From the IMG/VR virus record IMGVR_UViG_3300035206_000570, positions 1 through 23,061 of that record: a DNA stretch of 23,061 nucleotides. One strand, 5' to 3'. Shown piece after piece: positions 14,996 to 20,803 of this stretch (within the stretch, counting starts at the first letter, position 1; every line of letters begins with the position of its first letter). The position numbers were made by a program, and so were the translations under genes. Below the pieces are notes generated by a model, which saw nothing but the letters and a program-made list of their open reading frames with translations, did no database searches and had not been told where the DNA came from. The stretch comes from a virus.

Positions 14996-15844
14996 GTGGC
15001 TTTCATCAATCCCATCTACTACGCCGCCGGCATTCTGAAGCCGTGGGACCCGTCCACCGACGAGTTCAAGGCGCTCAACATCACCGTCAACAATACCGCG
15101 TCGGGCACCATCGCCGGCATCATCGCGGACAACCTCCTCGACAAGTCCGCCGCCGAGTCTGTCGGCGGCGCGTGGACCTTCACCGGCATCCCGACCGTGA
15201 ATGGCGTGGCCCTGACTGGCGCCGGCGGTGCGACAATCACCGGGTTCACCTCGATCGAGGGCATCGCTGCTGCGAACCTCCTCGACAAGTCCGCCGTCGA
15301 GTCCGTCTCGGGCGCATGGGACTTCACGACCCTCGACATCCCGGCAGGCGCGTCCCTGAAGATCGGCGGTGTCGCCGCGACAGCGAACTTCACACAGGTC
15401 AAGTTCGACGAGCTGTTCGACGGCGGCAACGCCACTGGTCACACCCACACCGGCATCGACAGCTTCCTTTCGGTCACCTGCGGAGAGACCGTCTCCCAGT
15501 GGGACTTCGTCTACATCGACTCCTCGACGGGGAAGGTGAGGAAGGCCGACAACGAGGTGCTGGCCAAGGCTCGCATCATCGGCGCGATGAATGAGGCCGG
15601 AGTCCTCGACGACGCCAAGAACATGGTCGCCCACCAAGGCGAGGTGCTCGGCCCGTACACCGGACTCGCCAACGCCACCGCGGGCGACCCTGTCTACCTC
15701 GACGGCGGCGCGAACGCGGGCAAGGTGACAGCCTCCGCGCCCGACGCCGGCCACTACCGGGTAGTGGTCGGAGTGGTCAAGGAGGCCGACCCCACCGACG
15801 GCACGTTCTACTACACGGGCGGCGAGACCCCGCTCCAGGTGTGA
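14996..15844 (+). CDS. Tail fibre with internal repeats
   Basis: A 282-residue protein with GTG start 6 nt after AGGAG. It contains two copies of a motif: DNLLDKSAAESVGGAWTFTG (about residues 45-64) and ANLLDKSAVESVSGAWDFTT (about 92-111), a repeat style common in phage tail fibres that interleave short β-strands. A His-rich GHTHTGIDSF turn follows, then a C-terminal β-module with GDPVYLDGGANAGKVTASAP. The latter matches the module in the 249-aa protein upstream. Likely a trimeric fibre or tip protein; host receptor unknown. Confidence 0.68.
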   Translation: MAFINPIYYAAGILKPWDPSTDEFKALNITVNNTASGTIAGIIADNLLDKSAAESVGGAWTFTGIPTVNGVALTGAGGATITGFTSIEGIAAANLLDKSAVESVSGAWDFTTLDIPAGASLKIGGVAATANFTQVKFDELFDGGNATGHTHTGIDSFLSVTCGETVSQWDFVYIDSSTGKVRKADNEVLAKARIIGAMNEAGVLDDAKNMVAHQGEVLGPYTGLANATAGDPVYLDGGANAGKVTASAPDAGHYRVVVGVVKEADPTDGTFYYTGGETPLQV

Positions 15845-15868
15845 TCTGACGCTCTCGGGAGGTGGCCG

Positions 15869-15949
15869 ATGGGTGAAGGCGACTGCATCGCGGAGCTGGA
15901 GGCCACGGTCGCGGAGCTCCGCGGTCGTGTCCACCCGCGGGAGAGGTGA
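15869..15949 (+). CDS. 26-aa micro-ORF upstream of the lysin
   Basis: A short frame starting MGEGDCIAELEATVAELRG, with heptad-like Leu/Ile spacing and an Arg-rich end. It has a good ribosome site (GGGAGG, 6 nt from ATG), and its TGA shares one base with the ATG of the lysin gene, indicating translational coupling. It could regulate lysin translation or be a small helix-forming peptide. No homology is recognised. Confidence 0.45.
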   Translation: MGEGDCIAELEATVAELRGRVHPRER

Positions 15950-16401
15950 TGCCCCACCTCGACACCACCGACCCGCAGGTCTACGACCTCCTTCGCGCGC
16001 TCGGCGCACGGTACTCCTGGGGGGCGGGGGACCTGCGGGACGCTGCCGGCCGCTGGCCGGCGGGCCCCTTCGACTGCTCGGGGTTCGCCCAGGCGGCTCT
16101 CCTGCGGCTCCGGCAGGTTCGCCCAGGCGCCTGGCACGACAAGAGCGCGCACGACCTGGCCAACGCCTGCGACCCCGTTGAACTCGCTGACGCGCAGCTC
16201 GGCGACATGGCCTTCTACGGCCGGGGCGGGCGCATCTCCCACGTGACCGTGGTGCTCGGGGCCGGCGTGTGCATCGGAGCTAACGGCGGCGGCTCCAACA
16301 CCAACGGCAACACCCCCAGCGCCTGCGTGCAGGTGCGCCCCATCGTCTACCGCAGCGACTTCGTCACGATCGGGCGGATCAAGCAGGAGCATCGGCCGTG
16401 A
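15949..16401 (+). CDS. NlpC/P60-type endolysin
   Basis: A 150-residue single-domain peptidase of the NlpC/P60 fold. The motif F-D-C-S-G-F has the candidate catalytic Cys at residue 43, and ISHVTVVLG has the candidate catalytic His at residue 98. This is the expected Cys/His pair, with a third polar residue likely in the following GANGGG segment. It cleaves peptide cross-links in peptidoglycan. No signal peptide or transmembrane segment is seen, so release depends on a holin. It starts within the cassette's overlapping gene chain and is followed immediately by holin-like genes. The CDS is shorter than multi-domain endolysins, having no cell-wall-binding domain. Confidence 0.85.
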   Translation: MPHLDTTDPQVYDLLRALGARYSWGAGDLRDAAGRWPAGPFDCSGFAQAALLRLRQVRPGAWHDKSAHDLANACDPVELADAQLGDMAFYGRGGRISHVTVVLGAGVCIGANGGGSNTNGNTPSACVQVRPIVYRSDFVTIGRIKQEHRP

Positions 16402-16694
16402 CCGTCCCCGCGCTGGCCACCGCAGCACCACCAGCGGGCACACCTCCGCCCGGTGGGCCGGCGCATTCCTCGCGCACCATCGAGGTCGCGAAGTTAGGGC
16501 TGGCTGCTCTGCTCCTGCTCGGTGCCGGCGTACTACTGGCGCTGCTGCTGGGAGTGCGCGGCGCTGAACTGTCGGCCGTCGCTGACGTGCTCGGCACGCT
16601 GGGGATGTGCGTGGCCATGGTCGCCACCGGCGGCGCTGTCGGGCACGCCGGCAGGCACTGGGGGGCAAAAGAGCCCAGTGGGCGGAAGCCGTGA
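16398..16694 (+). CDS. Holin-like membrane protein
   Basis: A 98-residue protein starting with GTG (AGGAG site), overlapping the lysin stop by 4 nt (GTGA). It has a Pro/Ala-rich N-terminus and two hydrophobic segments: about residues 31-52 (AKLGLAALLLLGAGVLLALL) and 59-82 (SAVADVLGTLGMCVAMVATG), then a basic C-terminus. Two transmembrane helices, small size and location after the lysin fit a class II holin. The pore-forming role is inferred; a spanin component or antiholin is the main alternative. Confidence 0.65.
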   Translation: MTVPALATAAPPAGTPPPGGPAHSSRTIEVAKLGLAALLLLGAGVLLALLLGVRGAELSAVADVLGTLGMCVAMVATGGAVGHAGRHWGAKEPSGRKP

Positions 16695-16969
16695 GCGCCA
16701 CCACCAGCGCGGCCGTCGCCACCGGCGTCGTCGCAGTCGTTGTCGCGCTGTGGGCCTGGTCACGTGGCAGGACATCTGCCGGTCCAGGCGTCACGACAAC
16801 CGCCCCCCAGGCGGAGCCGTCGGTGGACAGTCTGGTGGACAGTCTGGTGGACACTTCCGCGGCCATCATCACCGAGGGCGCCGAGGGCGACGCCGAGATG
16901 ATCGAGGAGGCTGCGACCAGCCCGCAGAGCGCTGCGGAGCTGGCGAAGCTCCGGAGGGGGCGGCGATGA
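16691..16969 (+). CDS. Single-pass membrane protein of the lysis cassette
   Basis: A 92-residue protein with a GTG start (GTGA overlap with the holin-like gene). One hydrophobic segment near the N-terminus (about residues 7-23, AAVATGVVAVVVALWAW), then a Ser/Thr/Pro linker, an acidic region and a basic tail (AKLRRGRR). A 12-nt tandem repeat within it encodes VDSL-VDSL-VD. The topology (N-terminal anchor, soluble domain after it) would allow an inner-membrane spanin subunit or antiholin role, but there is no strong coiled coil. Function unproven. Confidence 0.5.
   Translation: MSATTSAAVATGVVAVVVALWAWSRGRTSAGPGVTTTAPQAEPSVDSLVDSLVDTSAAIITEGAEGDAEMIEEAATSPQSAAELAKLRRGRR
16823..16853 (+). repeat. 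12-bp in-frame tandem repeat (2.6 copies)
   Basis: The unit GTGGACAGTCTG is repeated exactly twice and then starts a third time (GTGGACA). It lies in the membrane-protein gene of the lysis cassette and encodes VDSLVDSLVD. Such in-frame repeats can change length by slippage without disrupting the protein. Confidence 0.7.
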
Positions 16970-17400
16970 GGATCGTTCTCCTGCTCCTGGCCTGCACCAC
17001 ACCGGCCTACGCCGGCCTGCCCCCGCGCCCCACCCAGACCGCGGGCCAGGTCGAGCAGGCGATCGCCAACGGCCAGTGCGCCGAGCTGGCGGTGGTCCCC
17101 GGTACCGTCCTGGACTGCGAGGGGGTCGCACTAGCGACGGTGGTCTGGGGTCACCTGGAGCTGCTGGCGGATGACTCGCGCACGGTGCGGGCGATGTACG
17201 CGCTGGAGGTCGAGCGGGCCGCCTATGAGCTGGCGGTGGAGCAACAGCGCGCGCTCGTCCTCCAGGAGCAGCTCGCCGCGGAGCGCGCGCCGGTGCCGGT
17301 GTTGCAGCGACCGGGCGTGCGGATCGGGGCGTCGATGGCTGGCGGTGCGGCAGCGGTTCTGCTGGGTGCGTGGGCTGTGCAGCTTGTGGGGGGTGCGTGA
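16966..17400 (+). CDS. Secreted/membrane protein of the lysis cassette
   Basis: A 144-residue protein. An N-terminal signal sequence MRIVLLLLACTTPAYA fits signal peptidase I cleavage after AYA; a Cys at residue 10 (LLAC) could alternatively be a poor lipobox. The middle is helical (about residues 75-115, VERAAYELAVEQQRALVLQE) and likely coiled-coil. A C-terminal hydrophobic segment (about 121-143, Ala/Gly/Leu-rich) may be a membrane anchor. ATGA overlaps the previous gene, and a GGAGGGGG site supports the start. A spanin-type or envelope-acting lysis protein is the best guess; unconfirmed. Confidence 0.5.
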   Translation: MRIVLLLLACTTPAYAGLPPRPTQTAGQVEQAIANGQCAELAVVPGTVLDCEGVALATVVWGHLELLADDSRTVRAMYALEVERAAYELAVEQQRALVLQEQLAAERAPVPVLQRPGVRIGASMAGGAAAVLLGAWAVQLVGGA

Positions 17401-17717
17401 TGACGGAGGCGACGGGGACCGAAGCGGCAGCAGAGGCGGTGCCGAAGCTCACACCGGGCGCGATGCTGGTGAAGCTGCTCGACGCGCTGGTGCACCGCTA
17501 CGTGGGGATGATCCTGGTGGGCCTGCTGGGTGCTGGCGTTGGGTCGCTGGGGACGTCGGCGATGACCGCGCCGCAGGCGGAGGTCACAGCCACCGACGAC
17601 GCGGTCAAGGAGCAGCTCGACCAGATGACGCTGATTCTGTGCCTGCTCGCAGCGGAGCACGGGAGCACGCCGGCTGGGTGCGAGGAGTACGAGGGGCTCA
17701 GGTTGGCGGGCCCGTAA
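17400..17717 (+). CDS. Single-pass membrane protein at the end of the lysis cassette
   Basis: A 105-residue protein starting at the ATG that overlaps the upstream TGA by one base. It has an acidic N-terminus, a hydrophobic segment of about residues 34-55 (YVGMILVGLLGAGVGSLGTS) and a C-terminal helical region with two cysteines (LILCLLAAEHG and GCEEYEG). Its TAA stop is at the exact end of the plus-strand late unit, back to back with a minus-strand gene's stop. It may be an antiholin or accessory lysis protein. No family recognised. Confidence 0.5.
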   Translation: MTEATGTEAAAEAVPKLTPGAMLVKLLDALVHRYVGMILVGLLGAGVGSLGTSAMTAPQAEVTATDDAVKEQLDQMTLILCLLAAEHGSTPAGCEEYEGLRLAGP

Positions 17718-17726
17718 TTACCGGGC
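17710..17726. promoter_or_regulatory. Bidirectional stop palindrome / short hairpin
   Basis: GCCCG and CGGGC form a 5-bp stem around TAATTAC. The inner palindrome GTAATTAC supplies TAA to the plus-strand gene and TAA to the minus-strand gene. No T-run follows on either side, so termination by this alone would be weak. It is the full extent of the convergent junction. Confidence 0.45.
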
Positions 17727-17837
17727 GAGCCACCCCATTACAACCCCAATGACGGCCCCAACGCCGGCCCCCGCCGGGCCCGCGGCCTGGTAGCCCAGGG
17801 CAGCGCAGGCGAGACCGGTAACGAGGGCGTAGATCAC
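17718..17837 (-). CDS. 39-aa glycine-rich membrane peptide
   Basis: A short minus-strand frame with a GTG start that overlaps the upstream TGA (GTGA) and a GGGGG ribosome site. The product is almost wholly hydrophobic: IYALVTGLACAALGYQAAG, then GVGAVIGVVMGWLAR. Small residues recur every 3-4 positions, resembling glycine-zipper packing, as in pinholins and small channel or toxin peptides. Membrane insertion is near certain from composition; the role is unknown. It lies tail to tail with the lysis cassette. Confidence 0.55.
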   Translation of the reverse strand: MIYALVTGLACAALGYQAAGPAGAGVGAVIGVVMGWLAR

Positions 17838-18145
17838 ATGGCCCCCAGGTCGCGGGCGTAGGTGGCCGACTCGAAACTACGGTAGGCGCCCACGCGGGGG
17901 AGGGTTCCCGGGCCGCCGAGAGAGCCGGCGCCATCGGGAGCCCACTCCGGGAACAGTCGATCGATCGCCTGCCACAGTGGCTCCGTGTCCAGTGGCTCGA
18001 CGTCGATGTCGAAGTACGCGGTCACCTTCATCTCTTCCCACCCCTCCTCCTCGTCGGAACGGGTCTGAATGTTGACGGCGGCAACCGCGTAGCGCGTGAC
18101 GATCGACTGGCAGAGGGAGGAGAAGATGTCGGGATCGCGAGGCAT
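17834..18145 (-). CDS. 103-aa hypothetical protein
   Basis: A soluble, acidic protein not recognised. It has an N-terminal helix, then strands (AVAAVNIQT and EMKVTAYFDIDVEP), then LWQAIDRLFPEWAPDG and a Gly/Pro-rich C-terminal part. There is a CGGAG ribosome site 6 nt before the ATG. It is translationally coupled to the following 39-aa membrane peptide (GTGA overlap), so the two may act together. Upstream neighbour is 73 nt away. Confidence 0.6.
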   Translation of the reverse strand: MPRDPDIFSSLCQSIVTRYAVAAVNIQTRSDEEEGWEEMKVTAYFDIDVEPLDTEPLWQAIDRLFPEWAPDGAGSLGGPGTLPRVGAYRSFESATYARDLGAM

Positions 18146-18218
18146 GATGACTCCGGTGGTGGTCGGTCGCGCTGAGCGCGGAGCGGGACACCCGATGAGC
18201 GGATGTCGCGCGCCTCAA

Positions 18219-18542
18219 TCAGCCCGCGGCGCGGACGAACCCATCGAGCCGGATCTCTTCCCATCCTCCCCGATACCGCTGATAGGTGACGAGATCGATC
18301 GAGCCGTCGGCCCGATGATCGCGCAGCTCGGATCGGCCGATCCGATGACCGTAGGGCGGATCGTGGCGCTTGAACGCGACGCGGCGCTGCTGGGGGTCGG
18401 CTGCGCCGTCGTCTACCCATGCGTCGCGCTCACGAGCGGACGGGAACGCGTGGAGGGTGGCCGCCAGCGCGGTCGATCCATCGTTGGAGGTCCAGGCGGC
18501 CCCCGCGTAGTCGGTCTCGTAGGCGTAGTATCGGCGGGTCAT
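18219..18542 (-). CDS. 107-aa hypothetical phage protein
   Basis: A small soluble protein beginning MTRRYYAYETDY, then a β/loop region and FPSARERDAWVDDG. This 'aromatic N-terminus plus ERDAWV' shape appears in many uncharacterised small phage proteins, to my recollection. The C-terminal part is basic and Tyr/Arg-rich (YQRYRGGWEEIRLDGFV). GAGGAG ribosome site in front. Second of four genes in a minus-strand unit beside the lysis cassette. Function unknown. Confidence 0.6.
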   Translation of the reverse strand: MTRRYYAYETDYAGAAWTSNDGSTALAATLHAFPSARERDAWVDDGAADPQQRRVAFKRHDPPYGHRIGRSELRDHRADGSIDLVTYQRYRGGWEEIRLDGFVRAAG

Positions 18543-18564
18543 TGTGGCTATGCTCCTCGCGCAC

Positions 18565-18783
18565 TCAGGCGCGCTGCTCGGTGCGGGCTACCGGCAGGGT
18601 GTCGGCAGCGTCGGTGTGGGTGGTGATTGCCAGTGTCAGGCCAGCGGTGAGGATCTGGGCGATGGCCCAGGTGGCGATGCGTCGGCTCGACCTCATCGCC
18701 ATGGTGTCGCCGATCGCGTCGATGGCGGCCGGGAGGGTCACGCTTTGGGCGATTTCGGCGACGATTCTGAGGGCGGTTTTCAT
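18565..18783 (-). CDS. 72-aa membrane protein
   Basis: The start chosen is MKTALRIVAEIAQSV; longer in-frame extensions run into the regulatory gap. A cationic patch (MRSSRR) precedes a hydrophobic segment of about residues 36-55 (IATWAIAQILTAGLTLAITT), followed by a short polar tail. A short, single-pass membrane protein, first gene of the minus-strand unit. Ribosome site is weak (GCGAGCC). Function unknown. Confidence 0.55.
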   Translation of the reverse strand: MKTALRIVAEIAQSVTLPAAIDAIGDTMAMRSSRRIATWAIAQILTAGLTLAITTHTDAADTLPVARTEQRA

Positions 18784-18964
18784 TTTGGCTCGCTGGCTAC
18801 ACAGTACACTTATTCGCATATGCGTACCCGTCAAGCGTATGGGGCCACGATTTTCATATTTCCGCATATTTTGCCGCATCCCAGGGTGCGCGCACACTCT
18901 CACAGACTCCCCAGCGGGCCACGCGCGCCCTCCCGTTGCCGGGCGGCCCCCGCGCGCATAGCGT
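18784..18964. promoter_or_regulatory. AT-rich regulatory gap between divergent genes
   Basis: A 181-bp gap, much AT-richer than its surroundings over its first 90 bp. The minus strand has a TTGACG -35-like hexamer (plus 18829-18834), but no convincing -10 at proper distance was found. Half-sites CGCATA/TATGCG recur (18815-18824 as the perfect palindrome CGCATATGCG, 18863-18868, and CGCATA-GCG-TATGCG at 18955-18969). It likely serves the minus-strand unit and the plus-strand HTH gene. Confidence 0.55.
18815..18824. promoter_or_regulatory. Candidate operator palindrome CGCATATGCG
   Basis: Perfect 10-bp palindrome in the AT-rich gap, within the spacer after the minus-strand TTGACG element. GTAC lies on both sides (18804-18807 and 18824-18827). 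The same half-sites recur across the HTH gene start. Confidence 0.45.
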
Positions 18965-18969
18965 ATGCG
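18955..18969. promoter_or_regulatory. Candidate operator CGCATA-GCG-TATGCG over the HTH gene start
   Basis: Inverted repeat with 6-bp arms and 3-bp spacer that covers the ATG of the plus-strand HTH gene. A protein bound there would block initiation, so autoregulation is plausible. It shares the CGCATA half-site with the palindrome 140 bp upstream. Confidence 0.45.
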
Positions 18970-19261
18970 TATGGATACCACGACACGGACACAGGACACG
19001 CGCGCGGTCATCGGCGCCGCGTTGGTCGACGGGCTCACTGAGGCGATGGGGCTCAGTCGCGCCCAGCTCGCCGACGGCGGGAGGGTGCGGCGTGGCCGCG
19101 TCAGTGAGGTGGCTGCGGGGCGCCGGCCAGCCCGTGTTGAGGAGGTGGTCGCGTGGCTGGATGCTCACGCAAGCGACGTTACGGTGCTACTCACTCGCCG
19201 AGGGGTGGCGGTGGTCACCGGCCCAGTGGTGGCGCTCCCGCCTGGGTCACAGGTGCCGTAG
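18965..19261 (+). CDS. Putative small HTH regulator
   Basis: A 98-residue protein. About residues 14-70 are helical with a Cro/C1-like shape: a GLSRAQLADGG helix, then VRRGRVSEVAAGRRPARVE as possible recognition helix and wing, then VEEVVAWLDAH. A C-terminal β-hairpin (VTVLLTRRGVAVVTGPV) may form a dimer interface. Two in-frame ATGs are six bases apart; the first is in the CGCATA/TATGCG operator-like repeat. No ribosome site is visible, so leaderless translation is possible. Its TAG directly abuts the stop of the minus-strand early operon. Confidence 0.55.
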   Translation: MRMDTTTRTQDTRAVIGAALVDGLTEAMGLSRAQLADGGRVRRGRVSEVAAGRRPARVEEVVAWLDAHASDVTVLLTRRGVAVVTGPVVALPPGSQVP

Positions 19262-19465
19262 TCACTGCGGCGGGATCACCACCAACACGCGACCCCGATC
19301 AGCCCTGATCACGGCCACCCCGTCAGCGACGCGCTCGGCGCTCCAGTACCAGCAGCCCGGATCCCGGGCGGGCCCCTCCACCACACCGGGGGTGCCGCCC
19401 ACCGACAGTCGCAGGCCACGGCGCAGGGTCGAGCCGGATCCAAAGGCCATCACCTGTTGGCTCAT
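19262..19465 (-). CDS. 67-aa hypothetical protein, end of minus early operon
   Basis: Starts MSQQVMAFGSGSTLRRGLRL; a longer in-frame run upstream lies inside the Cys-rich gene, and the ATG used overlaps that gene's stop by 4 nt (ATGA). The chain looks β-rich (GVAVIRADRGRVLVVIPPQ at the C-terminus). Not recognised. Last gene of a nine-gene overlapping chain, ending with no gap to the plus-strand HTH gene. Confidence 0.5.
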   Translation of the reverse strand: MSQQVMAFGSGSTLRRGLRLSVGGTPGVVEGPARDPGCWYWSAERVADGVAVIRADRGRVLVVIPPQ

Positions 19466-19830
19466 ACTGATCCGCCCACAGCGGCGGCGTAGGCCGCCTG
19501 AGCAGCGCGCCACCCCTCTGCCTCCGGGCAGCCCTCTACCACCGCGCACTCCGGTCGCTCCCGGTGCTCGCAGTCGCGGCACGGCTCCTGACGCGGTGGG
19601 TAGCTCTCGATCGGGAGGTCCAGCCGTGCCGCCCCCGCGGAGCCGTTAGCCCGGCACACCACGCGCCTGCCGAACGCCACCACGAGCACCGATCGCAGGT
19701 GGGGGCCGAGAGGAAGGGTGAGCTGACTCACCGCCAACCCCCCCGCACCGCAGGCATTGCACGAGTGCTGACCCCGTGGGGCGGGCTGTTGGTGGCCGGC
19801 ACAGGGTGCGTTTGGGGCTGGGGGAGACAT
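19462..19830 (-). CDS. Cys-rich, probably zinc-binding protein
   Basis: A 122-residue protein with eight cysteines. HSCNACGAGG (C24, C27) looks like a zinc knuckle, and CRDCEHRERPECAVVEGC (C84, C87, C96, C101) gives a second cluster. A β-strand pair (LTLPLGPHLRSVLVVAFG) separates them. It may be a small zinc-ribbon or treble-clef nucleic-acid binding protein. Start is coupled to the stop of the three-finger gene (TGATG overlap). Role unknown; the neighbours are DNA-binding and recombination proteins. Confidence 0.55.
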   Translation of the reverse strand: MSPPAPNAPCAGHQQPAPRGQHSCNACGAGGLAVSQLTLPLGPHLRSVLVVAFGRRVVCRANGSAGAARLDLPIESYPPRQEPCRDCEHRERPECAVVEGCPEAEGWRAAQAAYAAAVGGSV

Positions 19831-20435
19831 CAGCCAGTGCGCTCGGGAGCCACCGGTCGCGACGGGGCAGCCTGGGGCCAGTGTGCGGCCGGATCGAAGT
19901 CTGAGGCCAGTGTCAGCAGGTGCAGATAGACCCGGCCGCACTCTGCGACCGACACACCGTCAGCGGGCAGATCGAAGCGCAAGGCTCGCCCCTCGCCGAG
20001 GGGGAGGTCACGGAGAGCGGGAGCGTTGGTGGCCGGCTTCACGGGTGGGGCCTCGATGACGGGGGTGGGTTCTGGTGGAGGGGGCAGCGGCGCTGGAGCA
20101 CGGGGCTCCGGGCGCTTTCGTTTGTGGTAGTGGGTGGCGCAAAACCCCTCCGAGAGCGCCGCCTTCACGCAGCGTCCGCTGGAGCAGAGGAGGCCCGCAG
20201 CGCGGCGTTCTGCGCGGCGGGCCTGGCTGTAGTGGTTGGCGCAGAGCCCTCGCGCCCGGACCTTGGCTCTACACCCCTCGTGCGAGCAGCCCCCAGGACG
20301 TGCGCTGGTGAGCTGCGCCGCCGTCCTGCCGCGCTGGCTCTCGTCGACCTCGAACTCGGCGGCGTGGCGCGTGCAGAAGCCCCCCTTCGCTGGGGTCAGC
20401 CCGCAGCCGCGGTACTTGCATACGTTCTCAGACAT
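19830..20435 (-). CDS. Three-zinc-finger protein (C-x4-C-x9-C-x2-H repeats)
   Basis: A 201-residue protein with three perfectly spaced motifs: C6-C11-C21-H24, C50-C55-C65-H68, C84-C89-C99-H102. The second (CSHEGCRAKVRARGLCANHY) resembles the finger found at the front of HNH-type nucleases in many phages. Here no HNH domain follows; instead a Pro-rich linker (residues 107-137) leads to a C-terminal helical/β part. It likely binds DNA or RNA through three fingers. Start is coupled to the HTH gene stop (TGATG) with GGGGGG as ribosome site. An in-frame extension upstream is inside the HTH gene. Confidence 0.65.
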   Translation of the reverse strand: MSENVCKYRGCGLTPAKGGFCTRHAAEFEVDESQRGRTAAQLTSARPGGCSHEGCRAKVRARGLCANHYSQARRAERRAAGLLCSSGRCVKAALSEGFCATHYHKRKRPEPRAPAPLPPPPEPTPVIEAPPVKPATNAPALRDLPLGEGRALRFDLPADGVSVAECGRVYLHLLTLASDFDPAAHWPQAAPSRPVAPERTG

Positions 20436-20803
20436 CAGCCCCCCAGGGCCCGTGACAGGGCTTCCCGGGTGGCCAGGCCGCGCACAGCCCCCCACAGGGC
20501 GTTCGCCTGCCTCTGGTGCGCCTCAGCACGATCCATCTGCTCCACGAGCTCCGCGAGCCGGTCGCCTTGCTCTGACCGCCGCTCCAGGCCCATCATCCAG
20601 TCCATCGACACGCCCAGCGCCTGACACAGTGCGACCATGGTCTGGCACCGGGTGTCGCGGCGTGCGGCCTCGAGATCGCGGATGGTGCACTCGCTCACCC
20701 CGGACCGGCGGGCGAGCTCGGCTACGGTGAATTCGTGGCTGATGCGTACCTCCTGTAGTCGTTCGGCGACGGAGCCTGGAGATGTTGAGTTGGGGGCGTT
20801 CAT
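20435..20803 (-). CDS. XRE-family HTH transcriptional regulator
   Basis: A 122-residue protein with a clear HTH_3 domain (about residues 12-75): VAERLQEVRISHEFTVAELA, RRSGVSECTIRDLE as turn and recognition helix, then TMVALCQALGVSMDWMMG. The C-terminal helix (EQGDRLAELVEQMDRAEAHQ) could mediate dimerisation. It sits in the minus early operon after the annealing protein, with ATGA overlap. It is not preceded by its own promoter, so it is expressed with the operon and is more likely an early regulator than a stand-alone lysogeny repressor. Confidence 0.8.
   Translation of the reverse strand: MNAPNSTSPGSVAERLQEVRISHEFTVAELARRSGVSECTIRDLEAARRDTRCQTMVALCQALGVSMDWMMGLERRSEQGDRLAELVEQMDRAEAHQRQANALWGAVRGLATREALSRALGG

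Noticed and set aside
14969-16009. 346-codon open frame on the minus strand across the fibre gene
   Set aside because: Antisense to a well-supported fibre gene, Arg/Gly/Val-biased as expected of a GC-rich shadow, no ribosome site, no recognisable domain.
18168-18180. CGCGCTGAGCGCG near-palindrome between two minus-strand genes
   Set aside because: A one-base loop cannot form a hairpin of use and there is no T-run; in GC-rich DNA such short palindromes are expected by chance.
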